Below are positions 35,444-46,399 of a stretch of 64,000 nucleotides of DNA, piece by piece. A model generated the notes under the pieces. The model was not told the origin of the DNA, made no database searches, and worked only from the letters and a program-made list of their open reading frames with translations. The translations under genes were made by a program, and so were the position numbers. The DNA is from Takakia lepidozioides (Eukaryota > Streptophyta > Takakiopsida > Takakiales > Takakiaceae), in NCBI GenBank assembly GCA_030704615.1, contig CM060734.1, positions 10,600,001 through 10,664,000 on the forward strand. The letters run 5' to 3'. Within the stretch, counting starts at the first letter, position 1. Each line of letters starts with the position of its first letter.

Positions 35444-36959
35444 TCAAGTACAACTTAAGACGATCGCCGTTGATGAAGCTTCCACCACCCGATAGGGCCC
35501 GAGCCACCTCATCTTCAATTTACCAGGAAATGTTTGAAAACGGCTATCATAAAGAAGGACCAAATCTTGAGCTTTAAAGATCTTGGGCTTAAGGCGGCTA
35601 TCATAATAATCCTTCCGCCGCAATTGGGTGACTTCAATGTTCTGTAACGCCTGCCGACGAAGTTCATCCATCTTAACCAATTGCCGATAGGGATGGAACA
35701 TCGCCCAACCGTTCCTCGATAGCTATGCGTAGGGAAGCAATTTCAAGCTCGATAGGCAATATTGCCTCTTGTCCATAAACCAACTGGAAGGGAGTAAATC
35801 CGGTAGTAACTTTAAATGCAGTCCGATAGGCCCATAATGCAGAAAATAATTTAGTATCCCAATCGCTGCCAGTACCAGAAATTGTCTTTGTTAGAATACC
35901 ACAGAGCAACCCATTGGTCTTCTCCGTCTGACCATTAGCCCATGGGTGATAAGGAGTAGTCTTCTGATGTTTAATGATATATTTGGCAGTCATCTGCTCA
36001 ATAATAGAATTTTAAAAATGGGTACCACGGTCGCCCACAAGCTCTCGAGGACAACCAAATCGAGTAATGATATTCTCATAAAGAAACTGCGCCACAACCT
36101 TGGCCGTATCGGTGCGAGAGGCCATAGCTTCAGCCCACTTAGTGACATATTCAGTTACAACAATAATATATCGTTTCTAACCATTGCAAGAAGCAGAGGC
36201 GATAGGTCCAACAAAATCGATACCCCACTTCTCGAAAGGTGCCTGTGCAAGGATGGGAACCAGGAGCATAGAACTCGATCGCGCAGGTCTGCCAATATGT
36301 TGGCAGGCATCACAACGACGCACATAAGCAAAAGCATCTTTAAATAGGGTAGGCCACCAATAACCTGCCAATAATACCTTCCGTCTGGTGGCATCCCCTG
36401 CAAAATGACCACCACAAGAATCGGTATGACACCCCTCAAGTATCGTTGGAACCTCAGCTTCCAAGATGCAACGGCGCAATACACCATCATTCCCTAGCTT
36501 GTATAATGTGTCGCCAATAATTGTATAAGGCGCAGTCTTCTCTACCAGCCGACGCTTCTGCTTTTCAGTATAACCCTCTGGAAATTGTTGTAACGATAGG
36601 TAATTAAAAATGAGAGCATACTCTCCTGTCAGCACATCAACCACAAAAAAGGCAGCATCTGGGAGAGAATCATCTATCGGCTCTTCGCCGACTTCCTTCG
36701 ATAGACAACTTAAATGATCAGCATTGGCATGCTTGCGCCCAGGGCGAACCACAATTTTAAAAGTAAACTCTTGCAATAAAATAACCCACCGGGCCACTCT
36801 GCCACTGAGCTGAGGTTTATTAATGAGATATTTTAGTGCATCATGATCAACATGAAAAACAAATGGATAACCCAATAAATAATGGCGATACTTCTGAACC
36901 AAATAAATCATGCCCAAACCTTCTCGTTCAGTGGTAGTATAATTTTTCTCCGCCGCAGC
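35444..36959 (-). pseudogene. E2 pol remnant: RNase H end and integrase
   Basis: RNase H tail (FVFHVDHDALKYLINKPQL, near 36850). Integrase zinc finger with GGHFAGDATRRK and RRCDACQH. Core with VTEYVTKWAEA (Glu where Asp is expected), GDRGTHF and ANGQTEKTNG. In-frame stops follow SCNG (about 36180) and GTHF (about 36013). The tail includes LGPYRVVEA. The frame begins abruptly at the E3 junction, so reverse transcriptase is missing. Confidence 0.75.
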
Positions 36960-37067
36960 TGTTAGAGGGTTGTTTGGGACTTTAACGCTTTTATAGGTTC
37001 TGTGGGGTACCCTTAATTTTTACACAGACTGAGACCAACAGGAGCCTTAGGGGTGACAGCAGCAGGC

Positions 37068-37111
<44 letters not shown>

Positions 37112-38520
37112 CACAGCCCGACACAGCCCGTCACAGTCAGACACAGCTGACACAGCCCGCCACAGCTTTACACAGCCGTCACAGCCAACACAGCCCGACA
37201 CAGCCAGTCACAGCCCGATACAGCCCGACACAGCCGACACAGCCGTCACAGTCGTCACAGTCCATCACAGTCCATCACAGCCAATCACAGCCAATCACAG
37301 CTCGTCACAGCTTCACACAGCCCAACGCAATTTTGCACAGTTGTCACAGTACAGGGGGAACGGTTAACATGGATAGGGAACGACTATGTGGGAACAACAT
37401 CTGCAGAGGGAATATGTTACTTCAAGGGTGACGGTTAGTTAGCAAGGCGGTTAGAACAGCTTGGAGGTAGATAAAGCGAAGAGAGGGGACTTCTGGGGGA
37501 TCACTTCTTGGATCACTTCTTAGACATCAAGGGAAAGGTCAGAGAGATTCTGATGGAGAAGAAGAAGTGAGTGAGGATGAAAGGAAGAAAGAAGCTGCAG
37601 ACATGCAGAGTAATGAAGGGACTTTGGCTGAAGTAATATGCCAGACCAAAGCAGAGATTACCATTGGACAGCTATTGGCTGTGGCACCTTATTGTAGACA
37701 CAGGCTGTATCAAGCAATCAATCGAATTGCCCATGTGACAGGAAACACAGACCTGAACAGTAAGGTGACCAGTTATAATGTGAAGCCGGAAGGGCGAGAA
37801 ACAGTCATGGACTTTGATGATTCTATGCCAGTAATCCAATTGAGAATTGGAAGCACAGAACTAACTGATGTACCGATAGATGGAGGCTCTAGAGTGAATA
37901 TCATGACAGACCAATTAAGGCAGAAGCTTGGTCTAAGTAACATGAAACCAGCCCCATTTACAGTAACAATGGCAGATCAAAGAAGTGTACAGCCATTGGG
38001 ATTGATAAGAAGAGTTAAGATACAGATTCAAAAGATGATCTTTATGATCACAGTAACTGTGTTAAAAATGGATGAAGTCATGGAAGCTTACTCCTTATTG
38101 TTGGGACGTCCGTGGCTGAAACAGGCCAGGGTATTCCATGACTGGAATTCCCAATTACTAACTGTGCATAGTGGGATGCACAAGATACAAATTACCACTA
38201 AGAAATCTAGTAGATTACCTGCTACGAGAAGACCTCGAGGGGTCAGGGAGTATGACTGGAGGGGAGGACTGGATGAGGAGCAGGAAGCTACCCCGTTCGC
38301 TGCACACCCAGAGTGGGAGCAGGTTGCAAAGATGCAGCTGGAAGGCCTAAGTTGTTTAAAAGGTATTTGTTGTGGTGTAGTGACAGCAACACCAATTGAA
38401 GGTGAAATAAGCAGTCACCCACCACATTTTTATGAAGAAAGAGAAGGAGAAATGGAAATCCTAGAGGAACTAGCCACTGTGAGTTTACAGGATGAAGTGG
38501 TGTCTGGTTGGACAATCAGT
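36960..38520 (+). mobile_element. E3: truncated E1-family element, plus strand
   Basis: Begins TGTTAGAGGG like the E1 LTR, with the same CACAGCC minisatellite (37110-37350) and a poly-G run (37072-37108). It lacks the 3' part of the LTR, the primer binding site and most of gag. The reading frame 37567 to about 38518 is homologous to the E1 protease region (VPIDGGSRVNI, LLLGRPWL) and then stops matching at GWTI. No second LTR is present. It interrupts E2 at 36959 and abuts copy B on the right. Confidence 0.75.
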
Positions 38521-38661
38521 TTCTTTCTTGTTTGTTGCTTCATGAATTTCGGAGTTAAGGTCCCTTCATTGGCCCATGTGTTTGCTGGGAAACGGGCATT
38601 AAGCTGGCGTGAACGTGGCACTGTGGGTAGCATACACCTCAGTCTGTTTGAACAATGGTAG
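37567..38661 (+). pseudogene. E3 protease-region ORF
   Basis: A 364-residue open frame, intact through the point where E1 has a stop. Residues 1-315 match the E1 gag-protease linker and retropepsin-like domain (PIDGGS at about residue 99). The last 45 residues are read-through into flanking DNA, so this is a 3'-truncated fragment with a spurious tail. It lacks reverse transcriptase. Confidence 0.7.
38599..38624. repeat. Outlying half-palindrome of the copy B type
   Basis: TTAAGCTGGCGT matches the left half of the copy B palindromes; the right half (GAACGTGGCACTGT) has decayed. It lies near the presumed left end of copy B. Confidence 0.4.
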
Positions 38662-38995
38662 ATGGAAGTGGAGCCATGAAGAAAAAATTTAACTCATTGA
38701 AGAAAGAGGAGCCATTAAGAAAGATTGAACTCATTGAAGCAAGAGGAGCCATTAAGAAAGATTGAACTCATTCAAGATAGTGGAGCCATTAACAAAGATT
38801 GATGTCATTCAACAAAGTGGAGCCATTGACAAAATTGATGTCATTCAACAAAGTGGATCCATTAAGAATGATTGATGTCATTGAAGACAATGGATCAATT
38901 AAAAAAGATTGGTGCACTCACGAAAGTGGAGCCATTACGAAATATTGAACTCATTCAACAAAGTGGAGTCATTGACAAAGATTGAACTCCTTCAG
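38655..38995. repeat. Subterminal ~42-bp tandem repeat of copy B
   Basis: About eight imperfect units built from GTGGAGCCATTAA, AAAGATTGA and TCATTCAACAAA. They lie just beyond the 3' end of gene 2. Confidence 0.85.
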
Positions 38996-39001
38996 AACAC
39001 C

Positions 39002-42000
39002 TCAGATTTCACCTGTCCTATCTCGCTGCAGAAGTGTCTGAACCTCACTGGGACCCATTGTACATTGGTGAATGCACGTGTCTCGTTGAGGATCACAAAA
39101 CATCATTTGAATGTAGATGTAGTAAAGATGTTTGCACAGGACAAATTTGCCTCTCTTTCCAATGGAGCTTGATAGCGTGTTCTGGAAGTCCGGGCATGTG
39201 CAATTTGGAAAATTCCCAACAGTAATCTCATAACTCCTGTCATGAACAACAGATCCCGATGTCACCATACTCTACACCCGCTCACAGCCTGGAGGGGGGA
39301 CATTGACAATTTGGGTCACCCGACACTGCAGGGTTCTAGCAGACTCAATTTTGCATTGATGATCAGCACCTGCCTCAACACGACGGACCTATTTTCCATT
39401 TCTTTTCGTAGGCCAGTCGTTCCCATGTGGTGGACATGCAGGGAATGCGGATGGCAAACCCCGTGATGGAATTGGTATTACGACAGTTGGGCCTCTTGGA
39501 AGTCGAAACCCAGCATCCTCCAGCATGTCAATTTCTTGTTTGGAGAGAGATGTTCCCACCTTCACTGGCCACACGACAGCAATTTGAGGCTTACTGATGA
39601 TTGAATCCCGACAAGTCCCCATCACACAACACTCAATGTCATTAGGGCAGAACCAGATCTTGTGAGGCCTAGACTCTCGTGCAGTGTAATGTTTGAACAA
39701 ACCTGTGAAAGTCGGGGCAAGAGTCCCATGAGCGCCTCTACAAATCTTACTGGTGCACTTCACCAAGGACATTGCCCTGATAGCAGAACACCCAACTTTT
39801 GATCCTTGGGGAGTCCGTTCAATGTGCCACATTGCATCACCACAATCGGACTCTTCGACCGGCATCATCGTCTCTCCTTCTCCCCGCACTAGAGCGGTGG
39901 GATATCTTGCATTGAAATTTGCAGAAGAACATGCACCCACATAGGGAGTGCCAGATTCAAAATTGGGTGGCACAGGCACACGAGGTATGGAGAAATTATC
40001 TCTATCATGCCGATGGGAGTCACCAGCGGATCCTGGAGGGGTGTCCAATTTGTGCTTGCATGAACCGAATCTCTCCTCACCTTCTAGAGTGGGAGCTTGG
40101 ACTGCAAAGGTGTTCCAGTTGTGTAGTCGTTAACAGCCCTGGCCATTTTTGCTGGATGCTTGGATCTATTTGTAGCCCTGAGCAGCAACTTTGCCATGTC
40201 TGGCCCTTTACCAGCACCCCGTCCCCTCAGGAAGTCTCGGTACTTTGTTTGTTGAGAAAGCGCGCCGCGGACCATGTCATCTGCAGTTGCAACGTAAAGG
40301 TTCCGACCGTTCTTACCGGATTGCACCATCCATATACTAAGCACAGTCGCCACCAGATTGCAGGAGGGCATATCCGCAATGTCCTCCAGTGACATATTCT
40401 GCATGAAATTAAACACAAGCCATGATTATGTGGAGCAACAATTGAACTGGACTGGATGGCATGTTCGGTCATGGACATATCCCCTTATGACAATGAAGAA
40501 AGAAGAATCATGGTAGTATGCTCGTCATGAAGGCACCCCACTGTTTGTATCTGAAGTGCTAGAAGCCCAACCAACTTCTTCCAGCTCTTTGATTCCATCC
40601 AGACTTGCTGCATCAAAGGAGTACCACCATGCTCGGATAGTCTGGAACATGGAGTTTGCTTCTTGCTCGGTTGTGGCATCTTTATACAAACGACATAGTC
40701 TCAGATGCTCCTCCTGCAACTCCAGTTTTATTGAACTCTTTGTGTGTCGTCAAAGGGACTAGGTCCAATGAAAGAGGCAAGTGTGTTCCCGGCCTTGCAT
40801 TGGTATTTTGGGGTCACCAGAACCAAAAACAGTCCGGACATCATTCCAATTTGCTTGTGCGCTATCAGCCATGAACCCAGTGAAGTTTGGATCTGGCACA
40901 TCATTCGCTCTCATGACGTTAACAAGGGACTTCCATATAAGAATTTGGGACTCTGTGTCCTCCGACTACATGTCACAAACAACAATAGTCATAACTCTCT
41001 GGTATGCAGGATTGTACACATGATAGGCCATGGTCGTCCAATCCTTCACACGTTTACGTGATCAAACATAATCCATGATTTGTGAAAATCACCACCGGCC
41101 TGCATTCTACGCACCAGGCTAACTCCCAAACCCTCCCCAACTGTGGACATCTTGAATAAGTACACTTTCCTGGACCCCTGCCCCGGGAAAACACTGTCAT
41201 GGATGAAGTCATATCGGCTTCTACGCTTCATTTCCAGGATACTATCCAAGTAGCCTGTGTTGCCTGCCCCAGTCCTAGAAGGACGTTGATTTGATTTCGA
41301 ACATTGGGCGAAGTCAATGTTGAGAAATGGTCCATAACAGTGTCAAGTGATGTACATAGTGTCAAACTTTGTCATGGACTCCTCTGATTCTCCCAGCACA
41401 TGTTTTTGCAGGAAGCCTTTGCTTGCTGCAAGAGCAATGGCGGATGGTGATGCAGTGGGAGCATTATGAAATTCATGTTGAAGCAGTGAACGGACTGTAT
41501 CAATACTCTCCTTGCACTCTCCTTGCGACACAGGATGTGCATGACTGCCGAAATGGATACAAGCCCGTGTGAGGTTGTTGCAACGGTGAAGCACGTAGTA
41601 CATTCGTCCCAATGCACAGATGAATTTACAGATATTGCAAACAAGCATACTGCTGCTTGGAGGAGCACACCCTCCTTTGAATGGGTTGTCGCAGACACCC
41701 TCCCACTCCGTCTCATTTGCGGAAGTGCTAATAAGCAGCATTTGCACAATGGAGGTGTCTAATGCAAATGGATCTCAGGAACTTCAAGCCATGCAGATTG
41801 CATATATTGGAAGTTTTTGTCCGGCACCTTGGGTGTCCATCGACGTGCTTCTTATCCATGCCCGCCATGAGTCTTGCCAAACCTCCACAGGACGTCGGAG
41901 GCGGCAATTTAAAAACAATATCACCATCAAATTCAGTGGGAAGGAATTTTGTTCTTTCGATCCGCTGTGTTTCCCAGGAAATGCCTCTCACATCACTCTT

Positions 42001-42531
42001 GCATCCTGGCAACCCTCTTAATGACTGCAACTTCAGAATGACACTGGTGATCTCTTGGACATCCGGGTCCACCAGAACAGGAGGGTTCGGAGGAGTGGGG
42101 AGCTCCGAGATTTCGTCTTCTGAACTATCGGAGAGCTCCACAAATGTGGTGGAGGTGGTTTCTTCTGTTTTGATGGCCACAACTTTAATTGGGACCTGAG
42201 CCACCGAAGCAGCTGTTCCGGGCGTGACTATCAAACCCGCTCACAGACGTCTTTGATCTCCATGAATGCGATACTTGGCAGTTGGAACTCTCCATTCGCG
42301 CCAACTATCGCATATATGCGGCTTATGAACCAATGTGCCCTCGACCTTCCCAATATCATCATATATCTCTCTCACCACATGGACAGTCCCTGGCTCAAAG
42401 CGGAAGGTTATGCAAAGCGAGTCCTCCTCAACAACGGCCAGCCCATTGTCGTCGGCGAGGGCGCTGAGGTACTCTGCTTGTGCATTGCAGTAGAATATTA
42501 CCACATCCGAGGTGGGAGACATTGCATGCAC
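39002..42531 (-). pseudogene. Gene 2 of copy B: MULE-like SWIM transposase (decayed)
   Basis: Collinear with the copy A protein. Landmarks: PGTAASV (about 42220), VELSDSSEDEISE, a Cys/His region ending FGSHAHPVSQG, IMFDH (about 41060), FMADSAQANW, CLFHW, QTIRAWW, NMSLEDIADM (40390), WPVKVGTSL, and the SWIM finger CTCPDF...CKHLYYIY (39205-39110). The C-terminus QTLLQRDRTG matches copy A. Many lesions: in-frame TGA at 42241-42243, frameshift near 41745, a one-base loss near 41058, TAG in CDM*SED, TAG and TGA after CLFHWT, TAG after KRNGK (39389) and another before SMVTSG. Dead, but its lesions differ from those of copy A, so both derive from an active ancestor. Confidence 0.65.
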
Positions 42532-42571
42532 GAATAGGGATTAGGGGCAGTGGACAATACGAGGTAGCAGG

Positions 42572-42950
42572 TCACGCGGATGCCTGAAGTGTGGATAGTA
42601 CTTCCCTCACTGAGGCTATTTCTTCTGTTGCATGCTTGTCATTTACTGGCCGCCTTTCAGCCTGACAGAAAGAGCAGTATATTATTTTGTTGTTGGCAGA
42701 ATACAGACTGTTCGCACAATTTTGTGGCAGACACAGAATTCCGGCGGATAATGCCGCAGCCCCTTCCATACGGACTCCAATGTGGGCCGAACGGCTGCTG
42801 ACAGCCATGGGTGCGTGGCATGCTAGGAGAGGAACGTCCTGCATGGGCCATCAAGAAAATGATGGTCGGGATAGCTGTCCATTTCTCGGCAACGCAGCTA
42901 GCAAACCCCCCCCCCCCCCCGCAAGAACAAAAACCCATTTACGAGCCGTT
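42572..42950. other. Copy B gene-2 upstream region
   Basis: A minus-strand frame (42844-42572) is open for 90 residues but shows no domain and no clear match in copy A; it may be 5' sequence of gene 2. A poly-C run lies at 42907-42920. Confidence 0.3.
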
Positions 42951-43094
42951 ACTCTATTTTTGGATCTTATCATCCGTTGATGTCTGTGATGAAACCCTAA
43001 CCGCCATCCATCTATGTCATCTACCTAAGGGATGTCTTGGAAGATGAGAGTCCCGCCTTCGTCATTTCACACTCGTCACACTGGAGCCTCCCAA

Positions 43095-43182
43095 CAACGA
43101 GAGCGTTTCTATAAAGAATAGAGCGCGGCGTAAGTCTCTTTACTTCACGTCGGCGAGACAGAGGTTGAAAGCGAGAGAGAGG
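43095..43182 (+). promoter_or_regulatory. Copy B gene-1 promoter
   Basis: A TATA-like CTATAAAG at about 43110 and AAGTCTCTTTACTTCACG at about 43133 lie just upstream of ATG 43183. The second block matches the sequence before the copy A gene-1 start. Confidence 0.5.
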
Positions 43183-43706
43183 ATGAAGAAAACTCGTAGG
43201 GCGTTAAATCTTTCTGAGGGAGAAAGTGACCGTGAGGGGGAGGGATCTATGGGCGAAGGTATGGAGACTCGGGAAGGTCAAGAGCCCTTTCTGGACAAGC
43301 AGCTCAAGGAGCTCTTAGAGCGGCCCCTTTTGAGTGAGTCTCGCAGCGAGAGAATGCAAGCTATACAGGAGGAGGAAGGCGGAAGGACCTCAGGCGTTAG
43401 TCATGTGGAGGAGGTGGCTATGGAGCAGAGTCCGCAAAGGGTCGTGGCTACAGGGGAGTGGCCACCAAACATTCAATTGTCTTTGTGGGCGTTGAAGGAG
43501 AAGGCTCAAGAGGAAGGCAACATGTGAGTAGGAGATGTGGACACTTGCAGCGGAGGGCAGACTTTGATTCAGGTGAGTGGATGAGCATTTGTGTTTCATA
43601 GTGTCTTTGTTTTTGCATTCGTAGAGATGAAGAGAGGATTCATAGAGATGAAGAGAGGATTCATAGAGATGAAGAGAGGAGGAGGAATAGAAGATTGGGT
43701 GCCATT

Positions 43707-45090
43707 TTAAGCTGGCGTTGACGACAGCTTAATCTGGCGTCTCATCATCCCCACCATTACATGGTTCAGGGTTTCTTACATGTTCAGAAGAACTGGAAGA
43801 TTAAGGTGGCGTCAACGCCAGCTTAATGAGGCACCTCTGGGAGCCATCATTTTGTGCTACAGAGACTGAAAGAGACCTAATAGTAAGCATCCGTCAACGC
43901 AATATTTATGTGGCTGGCCATCAGCCCATCGGATCGTTCCATGTTTGCACAATGAAATATGCTTGTTCAGGACGTATAAATATGCTGGAAGTTGTGGAGG
44001 ATTAAGCTGGCGTTGACGCCACCTTAATCTGGGCCTGAATTTGCTGTCCAACCACATGGTATTTTGCAGAGAAAATGGAAGAAGGCGTGGGAGAGTCAGC
44101 GTGAGTTTCCCACTGAGGAAGAGGGAGCTGAGAGGATGCAAACCATGCAAGACGAGGATGACGTCGTGACTGAGGAGGACGTGCCAAGCGAGCAGTCTCG
44201 GTAGCGGGTTGTGGCTACAGTGGAGCAGCCACTCGACACACAAGTGCGTTTGCAAACTTTGAAGGAGAAGACTCAAGTGCAAGGCACCATGTGAGGAGGA
44301 GATGTGGGGTCTTCCAGTAGTGTACAGAAGCCGTTAAAGGTTAGTTTCTCTCTTACAATTCATGTTTTATGCATTCCAAGTGATGAGGAGGAGAGAAAGA
44401 AGCCAAGCAGGGGAGGCATACTAAGCTGGCCTCAACGCTACCTTAATCTGGCATCTCATTGCCATTGTGAGGGTTTATTTGAAGCACAGAGGAGGAGGCA
44501 GATTAAGGTATCATTGATGCCAGCTTAATCTGGCAACTCTTGGAGTCATGGTTTACGAATACTAGGGTCCCAACCGTCCATTATATCTTCGCCTAGCAAT
44601 TTCTCTGATCCCTGGATGTCAGTCACTTACACGTAAACGGCTGCGGAACCCTTCAAGTACTCGTGGATAATATCACCCTGTAGCTTCTTGATATCGTGAT
44701 GTAGGGCAGGCCGAACTGTAGGCATGGAATTCATCCCGCACAAAGGTAGGAGAAGAGTACCATCGCGAACTTCCATGGAGTTGATGACCTTTCTGGAGTT
44801 CACCTTGGATGTGTACATAAGAGAATGCACTTTATCTTCATAGTTCTCCTCCACGTTTTTCTCCCTCTCTTGAGGAACAACTGTTTCCTGTGGAGGCTGG
44901 CTTTCCCCTGCCTTCTTCCTTTTTCTCTGTAAAATTCCATGTGTCTGGGCATCAGTTCTAGGGCCACATTAAGCTGTCGTCAACGCCACCTTAATCTTCC
45001 TGTAATTCCACCCTTCTTTTTGCGATTTGCAACATCCTTCTCAGGGAATTATGGCGAGCCACATTAAGATGGCATTGGCGACAGCTTTTA
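43707..45090. repeat. Palindrome array of copy B (7 sites)
   Basis: 26-28 bp palindromes lie at 43707, 43801, 44002, 44421, 44503, 44969 and 45064. The half-site is TTAAGCTGGCGT, then TG or CA, then the reverse complement (12+2+12). The sites at 43707, 43801 and 44002 have one mismatch each between arms; the rest have a few more. The central octamer CGTTGACG/CGTCAACG is the one used in copy A. All lie in non-coding parts of gene 1 between its N-terminal exon and ParB-like exon; the last two lie in the inverted segment. Confidence 0.9.
44070..44300 (+). repeat. Tandem duplication of part of gene-1 exon 1, copy B
   Basis: This stretch (GAGAGGATGCAA, GTTGTGGCTACAG, TTGAAGGAGAAG, ACTCAAGTGCAAGG) repeats 43345-43545 in the same order with many substitutions and a stop (TAG at about 44203). 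The two copies are about 740 bp apart, each followed by palindromes. Confidence 0.7.
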
Positions 45091-45190
45091 ATATGAAGCC
45101 TCCTTGGGTCGACCTTACTTGTTGAACATAGTGGCAAAGTTTGAAAACAAACAAAAATCATTTGGATGGTCAACCATTCGATCGCCCATA
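44540..45190. other. Inverted internal segment of copy B
   Basis: Coding sequence at 44854-44545 is on the minus strand, whereas the exons before and after it in protein order are on the plus strand. Turning 44540-45190 around would place its end (GWDPSI) directly before EFEAELAQ at about 45197, giving the copy A order. The left breakpoint is next to the palindrome at 44503-44528. Bases 45113-45160 also match sequence at about 945-1000 (AAACTTTG, then CCAAATGATTTT, in reverse). Confidence 0.7.
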
Positions 45191-46399
45191 GAGAAGTAAC
45201 ACGGAGTTTGAGGCAGAGCTTGCTCAGAACCCAGCACACCGGCAGTATATGGGAAAGATGTTTTTTGACTGGGATGGTAATCACCGTTTGGTTGCCTGGA
45301 TGGAATATATCACCAGAATGCATGCGGACATCAAAGACTGGCACCATCAAGTTGTGTCAATGGTTTTGGATCCACAAGGCAATATTACGCAACTTTTGAC
45401 GGCAATGCACGATATAAACAAATAATGATCATTTTCATTCCTTGCCTTGGGTTACATGGATGTCTCAATCTTGAAGCATCAATTGTCAACTAACATGTGC
45501 AGGGGCACGGAGACATCACACGTCACCATGAACATAGTGCATACACTGTTTCGGATGCAAAGCATCGGGGTGATGCCATTGGAAACGTTTTCAGTGTCTT
45601 GTCTGCGGAGACACTGAAGAAATGCGAAACAATCAAGAAGACTGAAACTTGGTACAACCTGACAAGGGAAGCGCTCCTCGACTACTTGTACGCGGTAAGA
45701 ATACGTTCTGATCAGACATCCATGTTGCTTCAATTATGGATCACATTTGTTCTTACCTGGGTTGCACGATGTAATACGAAGCTACTGTTCTTGTGTCACA
45801 GCAAGAAATTGCAGATGCGGGAGAACGAGCCAAGCTGGAGTATTATGCCACTGCTCCAGATGATGAGAGAACAACAAACGGGGTGGAGGTGAAAATGAAG
45901 GAGGAGATGGATCTGGCGAGGAAGAACCTGAAGAGTGCGTTCGACAAACACATAAGAATTGCTGACCCTGGACTGGGAAAGGGGTTTTTGGAGCAGGTTC
46001 GGATCCACTGGAACAAGCCCACCAAACCTGAGATGACACAGGAAAAGCTCCACCGTCTATCAATTTCCATGGTTGACCCTGCTCAAAAAGTGAGGTGGCT
46101 GGAAATCTGGAACTCGGATCCAATCATCCGGGACACAAACAATTTCCCCAAACCAATGAAGGACCCTTCCACTGGAATGGTGACACCTACGAGCGACCGC
46201 GCTTTTGACACTTGGTTGCACAAAGCAACCTTCTGGAGCCAGGTAAGACTGTCCCTACATTCAAAGTAGTTGGGAATGAGTACATGTTTGTTGTTACTCA
46301 AGCACTCAGAATATGGTGACTGTTTTTGCAGCTAGAGAAGCGGGCCATTGACACATTTGAGAAGTCACTGCTAGACTAATGGCCTAAAGCGTAATTTTT

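Larger units (their letters stand above)
17909..36959 (-). mobile_element. E2: older Athila-like Ty3/gypsy element, split by E1 and truncated by E3
   Basis: On the minus strand, from the right: part of RNase H (36959-36700), integrase zinc finger and core (to about 35700), a pol tail (to 35444), a spacer with a polypurine-like tract near 35400, and a long post-pol reading frame (35133 to 19157, interrupted by E1 at 20146-33367). It then ends in a probable LTR (19091-17909). Gag, protease and reverse transcriptase are lost beyond 36959, where E3 sequence begins in the opposite orientation. Several in-frame stops make it dead. Confidence 0.65.
38597..46350. mobile_element. Copy B of the two-gene DNA transposon (inverted relative to copy A, truncated)
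   Basis: Gene 2 runs leftward (42531-39002) and gene 1 rightward (43183 to 46345), diverging from about 42.9-43.15 kb: the mirror image of copy A. The left limit is placed near AGCTGGCGTGAACGTGG (about 38602), which resembles AGCTGGCGTGAGCGTA at the copy A right end. The right side breaks inside gene 1 just after LEKR (about 46345), so the methyltransferase-like half and right terminus are missing. A ~640-bp internal inversion is described separately. Confidence 0.6.
43183..46380 (+). pseudogene. Gene 1 of copy B: ParB/Srx-like protein (decayed, rearranged, truncated)
   Basis: N-terminal exon 43183-43527 starts MKKTRRALNLSEGE and is highly charged. Its second half is duplicated with decay at about 44070-44300. 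One coding piece (KVHSLMYTSKVNSRKVI to GWDPSIRKP) is on the minus strand at 44854-44545, inside an inversion. Plus-strand pieces follow: EFEAELAQ then FFDWDGNHRLVAWMEYI (45197-45423, the ParB/Srx GNHR motif) ending LLTAMHDINK; TETSHVTMNIVHTLF to LLDYLYA (45505-45693, one frameshift); QEIADAGERAK to HKATFWSQ (45803-46241); and a last exon reading LEKR (46332-46343). Sequence after LEKR is unrelated to copy A, so the element ends there by deletion. Splice sites match copy A (for example GTAAGA and GTAAGC after YLYA/YMYA). Confidence 0.6.

Noticed and set aside
6409-46350. Bacterial or phage DNA carrying ParB and parS
   Set aside because: Genes have GT-AG introns and lie among plant retrotransposons and intron-rich plant genes, so contamination is unlikely.
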